Positions 49,551 through 58,206 of a DNA stretch of 64,000 bases are shown one piece after another. Source of the DNA: Nitrobacter sp963807355 (GTDB taxonomy: Bacteria; Pseudomonadota; Alphaproteobacteria; Rhizobiales; Xanthobacteraceae); NCBI GenBank assembly GCA_963807355.1, contig CAWEBX010000007.1, forward strand, positions 1 to 64,000. Reading direction: 5' to 3'. A program made the translations under genes and the position numbers. The notes below the pieces were generated by a model that did not search any database, was not told the DNA's origin, and was given only the letters and a program-made list of their open reading frames with translations. The first letter of the stretch is position 1; each line of letters opens with the position of its first letter.

Positions 49551-50018
49551 ATGGGCGCTTGTGAACGAGGTTCTGCTGACAATGCGCAGGCGTTGGCTGC
49601 GAAAGCAGTCCGTTGGCGGATCGACCATGCCGGGCGGACAATCTACTATCCATTCGGCCCAGCGCGACAGGGCTACGTTGTTGATGCGCAGCATGTAAGG
49701 ACACTGAGGGAAGTCGATCAACGATACAGTGATAAATCCAACCGCTTACGTCCCTTCGGGGTTCTCCTTGGCTTGGCGCTGACTTATCCGGCGAAGTTAT
49801 TGTACGGAACACAGCCGTTTTTCGCGCTCTCCTATCTCGTGCTGATCGTGGTGCTCCTTGTTCTGACGGAGTGGACGTGTCGCTATTTTTCGGTCAAATC
49901 CGCCCTACAAGGTTTGCCAATCGCTCCTGCGGAGACGGGGCCAAGACAAAAGCTGTACGGCTTGATTGTGCTGGTCTCGATCTCCTTCGCTGCGGGCTGG
50001 TATGTTCCGTTTCTTTAA
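49551..50018 (+). CDS. Hypothetical membrane protein
   Basis: A 155-residue frame with KAVRWRIDHAGRTIYYPFGP, then three hydrophobic segments (FGVLLGLALTYPAKLLYG, FFALSYLVLIVVLLVLTEW, LYGLIVLVSISFAAGWYV). The first 10 residues may belong to an upstream ATG artefact. No family recognised. It is immediately followed by a second small membrane protein, probably co-transcribed. AT-content is a little higher than in neighbouring genes. Confidence 0.65.
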   Translation: MGACERGSADNAQALAAKAVRWRIDHAGRTIYYPFGPARQGYVVDAQHVRTLREVDQRYSDKSNRLRPFGVLLGLALTYPAKLLYGTQPFFALSYLVLIVVLLVLTEWTCRYFSVKSALQGLPIAPAETGPRQKLYGLIVLVSISFAAGWYVPFL

Positions 50019-50036
50019 GAGAAGCGGCTCGCCGTC

Positions 50037-50495
50037 TTGCCGTCATCAATCGGTACTACAAGTTTTTACCCGAGCGTGTCCGGCTTACTCCTTCTGGTGG
50101 TCATTACCTCATGGATTGTTTTTGCGGTTCTCACCAGACACAGGCAGCATGCTCCCAACAAAAGAGTAGCCTTGACTGCGTTGACGGCAATGGTTTTCCA
50201 GGTGCTAGCGATCGCAATTCTGATCTTGCGCTTCTATGATCCGAAACCGCGCATCATTATAACAGATTCAAGTCTATGGTGCGGGAAACGTCTGTCGTGG
50301 TCCGACGTTACCAGTCTAGATCTGCAGACAGGCAGTCGCGGTAAAGAGTACGTTCGACTAGAACTCAAGAAATCTGCCAATGATGCGTTTGGAATGACGC
50401 ATGAGAATTGCGAGATCGACGGTCTGAACGTTGAGTACAACGAGGTATATCGGTCGATCGGTGCAACGTTGCGTAATACAAGACAGACGCCCTAG
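50037..50495 (+). CDS. Hypothetical membrane protein
   Basis: A 152-residue frame: MPSSIGTTSFYPSVSGLLLL with two hydrophobic segments (LLLLVVITSWIVFAVL, ALTAMVFQVLAIAILILRF). A soluble C-terminal part follows (SLWCGKRLSWSDVTSLDLQT, KEYVRLELKKSANDAFGMTH). The C-terminal part resembles the PH-like domains seen after short membrane anchors in bacterial proteins, but I cannot name the family. The gene lies 19 bp after the preceding membrane protein. Confidence 0.65.
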   Translation: MPSSIGTTSFYPSVSGLLLLVVITSWIVFAVLTRHRQHAPNKRVALTALTAMVFQVLAIAILILRFYDPKPRIIITDSSLWCGKRLSWSDVTSLDLQTGSRGKEYVRLELKKSANDAFGMTHENCEIDGLNVEYNEVYRSIGATLRNTRQTP

Positions 50496-50577
50496 ACGGC
50501 CAGTTTGTGTCATCGGGCATGATTTCACGATCCGTGCTCCTCCCGGTAGAAGAAGATTGCTTCCGTCAGACGGCCGC

Positions 50578-50691
50578 TTATTTCACGTAGAAGACGCAGG
50601 CTGCAATCACCAGCAGCGCCGTCACCGCCATGACATGCGCGAACATATCTGCGAGCGTGCCGGAAGCCGTTCGCTTTGTGGCATCGGTCAT
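50578..50691 (-). CDS. Small single-pass membrane protein, 37 residues
   Basis: MTDATKRTASGTLADMFAHV followed by MAVTALLVIAACVFYVK. A strong ribosome-binding site GGGGAGG lies 5 bases before the ATG at 50691, which supports translation. One hydrophobic helix covers residues 20-35. Its own promoter should lie in the 290-bp gap before the GST gene. Confidence 0.65.
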   Translation of the reverse strand: MTDATKRTASGTLADMFAHVMAVTALLVIAACVFYVK

Positions 50692-50984
50692 GATGTCCTC
50701 CCCCATTTGGTTTTGGCCAGTGTGGTTCGGGCATGACTCATCACGGCTTGCGCGCGAGCCAAAATTGAATCGATGTTTACGCGGAACACCCCTTGGAATT
50801 GCTGCGCCCGCATCTTGTCCCCGCGGCCGAAGCAATGACGCAAGCGTGATCAAGCAATGCGGCGGGAATTTGTTGCGACGGAAAACGCGCGATACGCGCT
50901 CATGTGCGCTTGACGACGCGTGATGGTTTCGTCTTGCGTCATCACATGCAGCGCTGCAAAGCGCTCGCTTACCGGGAGAACATC
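50692..50984. promoter_or_regulatory. Divergent gap between the small membrane protein and the GST gene
   Basis: About 290 bp with no gene. No operator-like palindrome was found. Confidence 0.35.
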
Positions 50985-51638
50985 ATGCCGCTGACGCTGT
51001 ACATGCATCCGCTGTCGTCCTATTGCCACAAGGCGCTAATCGCGTTCCATGAGAACGCGACGCCGTTCACGGCCGTGTCGGTCGATCTCGGCGATCCGGA
51101 CGAGCGCGCGGTGCTGCTGAAGCTGTGGGGTGTCGGCAAATTTCCGGTGTTGCAGGATGCCGCCCGCGGCGAGGTGGTGCCGGAATCCAGTATCATCATC
51201 GAGTATCTCGACAGGCATTATCCGGGCGTGACGCAGTTCATCCCGCAGGATCGGGACGCGGAGCGCGAGGTGCGGCTGAAGGACCGCTTTTACGATCTGC
51301 ACATTCACAACCATATGCAAAAGGTGGTCGGCGACCGGCTACGGCCTGCCGGTAGCAAGGACCCGCACGGCGTTGAGGATGCGAAAACGCGGATGCGCGC
51401 GGCTTATGACATCGCCGAGCGCGAGATGGCATCGCGCAACTGGGCAGCCGGCGACGATTTCTCGATGGCGGATTGCGCCGCCGCGCCGGCGTTGTTCTAT
51501 GCCGCCAGGGTGCTGCCATATGCTGACAGCCATCCACATCTTGCCGCCTATCTGGAACGTCTCAAGGCGCGACCGTCCTATGCCCGCGTGCTGAAGGACG
51601 CCGAGCCGTATTTCCACATGTTCCCGCAGGGCGACTGA
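50985..51638 (+). CDS. Glutathione S-transferase family protein
   Basis: MPLTLYMHPLSSYCHKALIA: thioredoxin-like N-domain with Ser/Cys at the glutathione site. GKFPVLQDAARGEVVPESSI has the cis-Pro and the ES glutathione-binding pair. The all-helical C-domain ends PYFHMFPQGD. 217 residues, intact. The substrate is unknown. It may share the detoxification theme of the neighbouring TetR and ECF42 genes. Confidence 0.92.
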   Translation: MPLTLYMHPLSSYCHKALIAFHENATPFTAVSVDLGDPDERAVLLKLWGVGKFPVLQDAARGEVVPESSIIIEYLDRHYPGVTQFIPQDRDAEREVRLKDRFYDLHIHNHMQKVVGDRLRPAGSKDPHGVEDAKTRMRAAYDIAEREMASRNWAAGDDFSMADCAAAPALFYAARVLPYADSHPHLAAYLERLKARPSYARVLKDAEPYFHMFPQGD

Positions 51639-51675
51639 GGAATCAGCGCACACGCCGAAAAATTTCTACCGGACA

Positions 51676-51702
51676 TGTCGGAGAGGCCGCAGTCCGCCCG
51701 TC
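51676..51702 (+). promoter_or_regulatory. Candidate ECF42 promoter upstream of the YciI gene
   Basis: TGTCGG 51676-51681, 17-base spacer, CGTC 51699-51702, about 57 bases before the ATG. Confidence 0.55.
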
Positions 51703-51758
51703 TTCATTGCGGGGCCGCCAAGAAACGGCCTGGATCACTGGATCGAAGGAGAATCGCG

Positions 51759-52175
51759 ATGCGTTTCATGGTGATTGTGAAGGCGACGAAGGAAACCGAA
51801 GCGGGCGAGATGCCGAGCACCGAAATGCTGACCGCGATGGGTCGGTTCAACGAAGAGATGGTGAAGGCCGGTGTGATGCAGGCGGGCGAGGGGTTGCATC
51901 CGACCTCGAAAGGCGCGCGCATCAAATATTCAGGCGCTGCACCTGTGGTGACACAGGGCCCATTCCCGGTGACCAGTGATCTCGTCTGCGGATTCTGGCT
52001 GATCGAGGTCGGTTCAAAAGACGAGGCGATCCAGTGGATGAAACGCGCGCCTTTCGCGTCCGGAGATGAACTCGAACTGCGTCAGGTGTTCGACGCGGAG
52101 GATTTCGGCGAGGCGTTCACGCCGGAACTGCGCGAACAGGAAGAACGGCTGCGCGCAGAGGTCGCGCGCCGATAG
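51759..52175 (+). CDS. YciI/DGPF-like protein
   Basis: MRFMVIVKATKETEAGEMPS starts at 51759 after GAAGGAGAA. SGAAPVVTQGPFPVTSDLVC is the DGPF-type block (QGPF), followed by GFWLIEVGSKDEAIQWMKRA. 138 residues, intact. It is the second DGPF-like gene near the sigma factor and carries the same upstream motif, so it is a likely regulon member. The reaction is unknown. Confidence 0.92.
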   Translation: MRFMVIVKATKETEAGEMPSTEMLTAMGRFNEEMVKAGVMQAGEGLHPTSKGARIKYSGAAPVVTQGPFPVTSDLVCGFWLIEVGSKDEAIQWMKRAPFASGDELELRQVFDAEDFGEAFTPELREQEERLRAEVARR

Positions 52176-52342
52176 GCTCCGCATCAAGCCGCCACGGCCA
52201 TTGGCCGACTTCCGGCGGCGAGCCGGCCTCGTTTGACCGGAGGTCGGGGTTCGCCACAACGGTTTGCGCTTCTTCATGCTGGATTTCGCCCTGCTTCTCG
52301 AATGGAAGCAGGACGAAACGAGTGGTGTTTCCCGCGTGCTCA

Positions 52343-52359
52343 TGTAAAAACCATTCACA
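52343..52359. promoter_or_regulatory. TetR operator, autoregulatory copy
   Basis: TGTAAA-N5-TTCACA (52343-52359) overlaps the first base of the TetR start codon. It matches the perfect copy at 53296-53312 in 11 of 12 arm positions. Confidence 0.6.
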
Positions 52360-53072
52360 TGAGTTGGCGCAAGGACCATCGCCGCCCGGAGCGGGGCTAC
52401 CATCACGGCAATCTGAAGGAGGCCCTGCTGGAGGCGGCACTCGGCCTGATCGCCGAGAAAGGCGCGGCGGGTTTCACCTTCGCCGATGCGGCGCGTTCCG
52501 CAGGCGTCAGTCCGGCGGCGCCGTATCGGCACTTCCGTGATCGCGATGAACTGCTGGCGAGCATCGCGCAACGCGGCTTCGAGCAGTTCGAGGCGGTGTT
52601 GACCAAGGCATGGGATGACGGACGCCCGGATACCGTCAGCGCGTTCGAGCGCGTCGGCCGCGCCTATCTCGCCTTCGCCCGCAACGAACCGGCTTATTAC
52701 TCGGCGATGTTCGAATCCGGGCTGCCGACCGATGTCAATCCGATGCTGTCAGCCGCGAGCGAGCGCGCCTTTAGCATCATTCGTGCTGCGGCGGAACGGC
52801 TTGCAGCGCTGACACCGCCGGGCGTCGCGCGACCGCCGGCTTTGATGATGGCGCTGCATATCTGGTCGTTGGCGCACGGCATAGCCTCTCTGTTCGGCCG
52901 CGGCGACGCGGCGCGGCGCAAGCTGCCGATGTCCGCCGAAGATCTGCTCGAAGCCGGCGTGCTGATTTATCTGCGAGGGCTCGGCTTTCCGACCGAACGC
53001 AGGTCGCCTGAGGACCCGAACGCCCCGGCCAAGCCGCCGCGAGGGCCGTGGGATCACAAGTCCGCGACCTGA
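52359..53072 (+). CDS. TetR/AcrR family regulator
   Basis: MSWRKDHRRPERGYHHGNLK leads into the helix-turn-helix FTFADAARSAGVSPAAPYRH with FRDRDELL. The C-terminal ligand domain has PALMMALHIWSLAHGIASLF (WHG-type). 237 residues, intact. The gene sits between the YciI and DUF2852 genes, and both its own start and the DUF2852 promoter carry the same inverted repeat. It therefore probably represses itself and DUF2852. The ligand is unknown. Confidence 0.93.
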   Translation: MSWRKDHRRPERGYHHGNLKEALLEAALGLIAEKGAAGFTFADAARSAGVSPAAPYRHFRDRDELLASIAQRGFEQFEAVLTKAWDDGRPDTVSAFERVGRAYLAFARNEPAYYSAMFESGLPTDVNPMLSAASERAFSIIRAAAERLAALTPPGVARPPALMMALHIWSLAHGIASLFGRGDAARRKLPMSAEDLLEAGVLIYLRGLGFPTERRSPEDPNAPAKPPRGPWDHKSAT

Positions 53073-53266
53073 CCAGCCGATTCGAGCTGTGCGTATCCCG
53101 GGGACTGGATTTTATCCTGCGCTCGCGGCAATCGGCCAAGAGCCTCTCATGGATAGGCTTTTTTCGATCTGCTCGCCAATATTTGCCGCTTTCAATGTGA
53201 CGAGACCTTACAACGGAGGGAAACCGGGGCACCGCCAAAACCCGGCATTTCCAGGCAAAGTCGCGC

Positions 53267-53296
53267 TTGACAAAAGCCTTTAGTGGGTTACGCTAT
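53267..53296 (+). promoter_or_regulatory. Promoter of the DUF2852 gene
   Basis: TTGACA 53267-53272 and CGCTAT 53291-53296 are 18 bases apart. The operator begins at the last base of the -10 box. Confidence 0.5.
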
Positions 53297-53312
53297 GTAA
53301 ATGTTATTTACA
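53296..53312. promoter_or_regulatory. TetR operator, perfect inverted repeat
   Basis: TGTAAAT-GTT-ATTTACA is a perfect 7-3-7 repeat at the transcription start of the DUF2852 gene. Confidence 0.75.
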
Positions 53313-53347
53313 TTCACGCGGCATGACGCCGTTCATGGAGAAGGCCT

Positions 53348-53848
53348 ATGGCCCACACCGCTGACTACGATCGCTGGAATGGCCCCAACAATGCGCGGGG
53401 CCAAGGTCAGCCCCCGTATTCCCGCTGTTTCACGGACGCGCCCTGGCATCCATTCCGGATTGTCCTGATCGTGCTGGGCTTTATGGTGTGGTGGCCGATC
53501 GGTCTCGCAATTCTCTTCTTCACTCTAGGGAGCAGGAAAATGGGCTGCTGGAGCAACGACCGGTTTGAGAGCAAAATGCAACGGATGCAGTACAAGATGG
53601 ACCGGATGCGGGACCATATGGAGCGCCGCGGTTTTGGCTTCCGCGGTTTTGGCGCGCCGTCCAGCGGTAACCGCGCCTTCGACGAGTATCGCATGGAGAC
53701 GCTGCGGCGGCTCGAGGACGAGCAGAAGGAGTTCAAGGACTTTCTCGAACGGCTTCGTCACGCCAAGGACAAGGAAGAGTTCGATGCCTTCATGGCGCAG
53801 CATCGCACCCATCCGACGCCGCCGAACGATAGGCCGCAAGACCAGTAG
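53348..53848 (+). CDS. DUF2852 membrane protein
   Basis: MAHTADYDRWNGPNNARGQG, one or two hydrophobic segments (FRIVLIVLGFMVWWPIGLAI, LFFTLG), then a long charged coiled coil (RFESKMQRMQYKMDRMRDHM, FDEYRMETLRRLEDEQKEFK) ending PPNDRPQDQ. DUF2852 proteins occur widely in alphaproteobacteria, with no assigned role. 166 residues, intact. It is followed by a strong terminator, so it is a single-gene transcript under the TetR operator. Confidence 0.9.
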   Translation: MAHTADYDRWNGPNNARGQGQPPYSRCFTDAPWHPFRIVLIVLGFMVWWPIGLAILFFTLGSRKMGCWSNDRFESKMQRMQYKMDRMRDHMERRGFGFRGFGAPSSGNRAFDEYRMETLRRLEDEQKEFKDFLERLRHAKDKEEFDAFMAQHRTHPTPPNDRPQDQ

Positions 53849-53910
53849 TCACTAATCGGACGCTGCGACCGGCGCTGGTTTTGATGTTGCCCGGCTTCCA
53901 CCAACCGATA

Positions 53911-53945
53911 GGAAAGCCCGCCTGTTCCGACAGGCGGGCTTTTTC
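53911..53945 (+). terminator. Rho-independent terminator
   Basis: AAAGCCCGCCTGT 53913-53925 pairs with ACAGGCGGGCTTT 53930-53942 around TCCG, with Ts following. Confidence 0.92.
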
Positions 53946-54371
53946 TCATCTGCGGGTCTGAAGCCTCTCTCGATTTCAGGCGTCGGATCATCGCCACACG
54001 CCCGCCGAGCCTGGACTTCCGTCCTGGGAGGATAACCGGACAGGCGACCACGTCCACCCGCTCTCCGCCGGATACTGGCTCACGGTGAGCAAGGGTTGGA
54101 ATATAAGGCGGATTTCAGAGCCTCAATCCTCTTTGGTAACCTGGTCTTAACCATGATTAGCGTTTGGTTACAGCCGTAAAGGCGCGCCGTTAGCCCTCGT
54201 TTTGACACGTTGGCAGGGGATGCAGGCTCCGGCATTGGACAGACCCCCCAAGTGACTCAACCGGCTTGTTGCGCGGCGCTTTTACGCTGCGCGCGCTTCG
54301 TGGTCGCGAAACTGGCGGCTGAGGTCGCGCCTCGCGTCGAAGGGATATCTTGCGTTGAGAGGAAACTGCTC
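53946..54371. promoter_or_regulatory. Intergenic region upstream of tolQ
   Basis: About 425 bp. An AT-richer part near 54120-54170 (GGTTACAGCCG; CCTGGTCTTAACCATGATTAG) may contain the tolQ promoter. No ORF is convincing. Confidence 0.4.
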
Positions 54372-55085
54372 ATGAATCCGGCCGACGTGGCGCAGTCAGC
54401 CTTGCCCCTAGCTTCGACCGACGTGTCGCTGATTACGCTTTTTTTTCACGCTCACTGGATCGTGAAAGCGGTGATGTTGGGCCTGTTGGCCTGCTCGGTG
54501 TGGGTGTGGGCGATCGCGATCGACAAGATCTTTCTTTACGCCCGCACCAAGCGCGCGATGGACCGTTTCGAGCAGGCCTTCTGGTCGGGGGAGTCGATCG
54601 AGGACCTGTACCGGGCGTTGTCGGCCAAGCCGACACAGTCGATGGCGGCGTGTTTCGTTGCAGCGATGCGCGAGTGGAAACGTTCTTTCGAAAGTCAGGC
54701 GCGCTCGATTGCCGGGCTTCAGATGCGGATCGAGAAAGTGATGAACGTTTCGATCGCGCGGGAGATCGAGCGGCTTGAACGGCGGTTGCTGGTGTTAGCG
54801 ACCGTAGGCTCTGCTGGTCCTTTCGTCGGCCTGTTTGGCACCGTGTGGGGCATTATGTCGAGTTTCCAGTCGATCGCCGCATCGAAGAATACCTCGCTCG
54901 CGGTGGTGGCGCCGGGCATCGCCGAGGCGCTGTTCGCAACGGCAATCGGCCTTATCGCCGCCATCCCCGCGACTATTTTCTACAATAAGTTCACCGCGGA
55001 AGTGAATCGTCAGGCCCAGCGCCTTGAGGGTTTCGCCGACGAGTTTTCCGCGATCCTCTCACGTCAGATCGACGAGCGGGCGTGA
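54372..55085 (+). CDS. tolQ: Tol-Pal system protein TolQ
   Basis: MNPADVAQSALPLASTDVSL, with the first membrane segment HWIVKAVMLGLLACSVWVWA. The conserved channel core LATVGSAGPFVGLFGTVWGI and MSSFQSIAASKNTSLAVVAP is present, then ALFATAIGLIAAIPATIFYN. 237 residues, intact. It forms the proton channel with TolR. Confidence 0.97.
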   Translation: MNPADVAQSALPLASTDVSLITLFFHAHWIVKAVMLGLLACSVWVWAIAIDKIFLYARTKRAMDRFEQAFWSGESIEDLYRALSAKPTQSMAACFVAAMREWKRSFESQARSIAGLQMRIEKVMNVSIAREIERLERRLLVLATVGSAGPFVGLFGTVWGIMSSFQSIAASKNTSLAVVAPGIAEALFATAIGLIAAIPATIFYNKFTAEVNRQAQRLEGFADEFSAILSRQIDERA

Positions 55086-55117
55086 GGTCAAGACGGCATG
55101 GAAACGGGCGGTCCATC

Positions 55118-55574
55118 ATGGCAATGAATCCGGCAGCGGCCTCCTCCAGCGGTGGTGGACGGCGAGGGCGGCGGCGGTCACAGCCGATGGCCGAGATCAA
55201 CGTCACGCCGATGGTCGACGTCATGCTGGTGCTTCTGATCATCTTCATGGTGTCGGCGCCGCTTTTGACCGTGGGCGTTCCGCTCGATCTGCCGCAGACC
55301 CAGGCCAAGAGCCTCGAGCAGGACAAGACGCCGCTGCAGTTGTCGGTTGACGCTCAGGGACGGATTTTCATCAACGACACCGAAGTCACGATGGACGATC
55401 TGGTGCCGAAGTTGACAGCGATCACGGATGCACGCGGCGGTCATGGACGAGCGCATCTTCATGCGGGCCGACAAGAAGGCCGATTACGGCACGGTGGCGC
55501 GAGTGATGGGTCGGCTGTCGGGCGCCGGGTTCAAGCGCCTCGCGCTGGTGACGGAAGTGGAGCAGGGAACGTAG
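55118..55574 (+). CDS. tolR: Tol-Pal system protein TolR
   Basis: MAMNPAAASSSGGGRRGRRR, then MAEINVTPMVDVMLVLLIIF, with the channel Asp in the membrane helix (TPMVDVML). The periplasmic part is PLLTVGVPLDLPQTQAKSLE. One extra G near 55435 breaks the frame. The corrected end reads VMDERIFMRADKKADYGTVA and RLALVTEVEQGT. Confidence 0.95.
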
Positions 55575-55575
55575 G

Positions 55576-56577
55576 TTGAAGGTCAAGGTCGACAAGACAC
55601 TGGCGGCGTCGATTGCCCTGCACGTCCTCGTGATCGGGTGGGGACTGGTGTCGTTTTCGTCGAAGGCCTTCGAATCGGTGCCGGAGGAATCCTTGCCGGT
55701 CGACATCATTTCCGCCGATCAGCTTGCCCAGGTCACGGCGGGCATGAAGACCGGCAAGAAGGAAAAGCCGAAGCCGCTGGTCGAGAAGGTCGCCGAGGCC
55801 ACACCGCCGCCGGACGACACTGTCGGCAAGATCGACGACAAGAAGCCGCCGGTCGTGACCGACGTGGCCCCAAAGAACAACCAAAACCAGATGACAAGGC
55901 CGGTCGAGGCGCCGCCAAAGCAGCCGACGCAAAGGCCAAGGCGGATGCGAAAGCCAAAGCAGAGGCCGCGAAGGCCGAGGCGGAAGCCGTAGCGAGGCAA
56001 AGGCGGAGGCTCAAGCCAAGGCCAAGGCGAAGGCCGAAGCGCAGGCGAAAGCAAAAGCCGAGGCGAAAGCGAAGGGGAAGCCAAAGCCAAAGCCGAGGCA
56101 AAGGCCAAGGCAGAAGCCGAGGCGAAAGCCCAGGCAGACGGCCGAAGAGGGCCGAGCGCGTGTTCGACCAATCAAAGATTGCGGCGCTGCTCGACAAGCG
56201 CGAGCCCACCCGCCGCTCGGTCACCGGAGACACGCTGAATTCGAACGCCGCGCTCGGCCTCGCCCACGGCAAGGCCGCGGACAATTCCGCGACCTGGGGG
56301 TGCGATGTTCAAGTCCCAGGTCGAGCGCTGCTGGAAGAAGCCCTATGGCGGGATCGAAGCGCAGATGACCGAAGCAATCTTCAGCATCAAGCTGAAGCGC
56401 GACGGCACGCTGGAGACCACGCCGACCGCGGTCAGCAACCCGTCGACCCCGTACTTCCGCGTTTATCAGGAGAGCGCGCTGCGCGCGATCATCGAATGCC
56501 AGCCGTACAATCTGCCTGCGCAGTATTTCGACGAATGGAAATTCTTCGAGCCCGTATTCACTGAACGAAAGTCATAA
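55576..56577 (+). CDS. tolA: Tol-Pal system protein TolA
   Basis: TTG at 55576, one base after the tolR stop, starts MKVKVDKTLAASIALHVLVI with one membrane helix. A Pro/Lys linker (TGKKEKPKPLVEKVAEATPP) is followed by about 250 bp of AAG/GCC-rich repeats encoding a long Lys/Ala/Glu helix. It is readable only across several frame slips. The C-terminal domain is MFKSQVERCWKKPYGGIEAQ and YQESALRAIIECQPYNLPAQ, ending PVFTERKS. The repetitive middle makes the true length uncertain. Confidence 0.9.
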
Positions 56578-56647
56578 AGCGCGCGGCCGCGAACGCGCTG
56601 AGATGGAAGAAGTCCAACCGATGATCGATCAGAGATGATTGCCGAAG

Positions 56648-57980
56648 ATGCCGTTCCGCCTGAGCCGCCGTCAGATGATGTCCGGAATGGCATCGGCTGG
56701 CGTGCTGCTGGGCGGCCGATGCGCACGCCTTCGGCCAGGCGCGGGTCCAGATCGACCAGGGCAACGTCGCGCCGCTCCCGATCGCCATTCCGAATTTCGT
56801 TGCCGGATCGCCGTCGGATGGCGAGGTCGGTGTCGGCGTCGCCAAGGTCATCACCAACAATCTCAAGCGCAGCGGGTTGTTCGCGCCGATCGACCAGGCC
56901 GCGTATATCGAGAAGATCACCAATATCGACGTGCCGCCGCAGTTCGCCGAACTGGAAGACCATCAACGCGCAGGCGCTGGTGACCGGACGTATGACGCGC
57001 CAGGGCGACGGGCGGCTCAAGGCCGAGTTTCGTTTGTGGGATGTCGCGACCGGCCAGCAGCTCGCAGGCCAGCAATATTTCACCTCGCCGGAATACTGGC
57101 GGCGGATCGCGCACATCATCTCGGATCAGATTTACGAGCGTCTGACCGGCGAGAAAGGCTATTTCGACAGCCGCGTGGTGTTCGTCGATGAGTCCGGAGC
57201 AGCGCAGCACCGCGTCAAGCGCCTGGCCTTGATGGATCAGGACGGCGCCAACGTGCGCTACCTCACGCGCGGCGCCGACCTCGTGATCACGCCGCGCTTT
57301 TCGCCCTCGACCCAGGAAATCACCTACATGGAATTCGGGCAGGGCGATCCGCGGGTCTATCTGTTCAACATCGAAACCGGACAGCGCGAAATCGTCGGCA
57401 ACTTCCCCGGCATGTCGTTCTCGCCGCGTTTTGCGCCCGATGGCCAGCGCATCATCATGAGTCTGCAGCAAGGCGGCAACTCGAACCTGTTCGTGATGGA
57501 CCTTCGCTCGAAGTCGACGACGCGTCTGACCGACACGCCGGCGATCGACACGTCGCCGTCCTATTCGCCCGACGGCGCCCGCATCTGTTTCGAGTCGGAT
57601 CGCGGCGGCAAGCCGCAAATTTATGTGATGGCGAGCGACCGGCGGCGGGCGCGCAGCGCATCTCGTTCGGAGAGGGCTCCTACTCGACTCCGGTCTGGTC
57701 ACCACGCGGCGATTACATCGCCTTCACCAAGCAAGGCGGCGGACAGTTTTCCATCGGCATTATCAAGCCGGACGGTTCCGGCGAGCGGATCCTGACGTCG
57801 GGATTTCACAACGAGGGTCCGACCTTCGCGCCGAACGGCCGGGTCCTGATGTTCTTCCGCGACCCCGGCGGCAACGCTGGACCATCGCTTTATACGATCG
57901 ACGTCTCCGGCCGCAACGAGTTGAAGGTTCCGACGCCTGGTTTCGCGTCCGATCCGGCATGGTCGCCCCTGCTCTCATAA
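56648..57980 (+). CDS. tolB: Tol-Pal system protein TolB
   Basis: MPFRLSRRQMMSGMASAGVL is an export signal (twin-Arg-like RRQMM). One extra base then restores ADAHAFGQARVQIDQGNVAP. The N-domain is VGVGVAKVITNNLKRSGLFA. WD-like beta-propeller repeats follow (LMDQDGANVRYLTRGADLVI, RFAPDGQRIIMSLQQGGNSN, SYSPDGARICFESDRGGKPQ). It ends DPAWSPLLS. Three frame breaks. About 443 residues. It docks Pal and TolA in the periplasm. Confidence 0.95.
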
Positions 57981-58206
57981 GCCGGTCCCCGGAGCCGAAA
58001 CCGGATCGGCGTCGTTTGGATATTGATCTTCTAACATTCTGATTTAGCGAGGCTAAATTCGACTTTTCAGATGATCGGCTCAAACGTCTCGCTAACGATG
58101 TTCGCTCAGAAAGGCTTCATCTGCAGCCGGTAACACTGTGCGCGCGGAAAAGGATGCGCGCGCAGCCGATGCAGTTGGCCGATCACCATCGCGATACCGA
58201 TGAACG

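Noticed and set aside
55900..56170. tolA middle as a separate Arg/Pro-rich gene
   Set aside because: The AAG/GCC repeat gives such frames when shifted. In the tolA frame it is the usual Lys/Ala/Glu helix.
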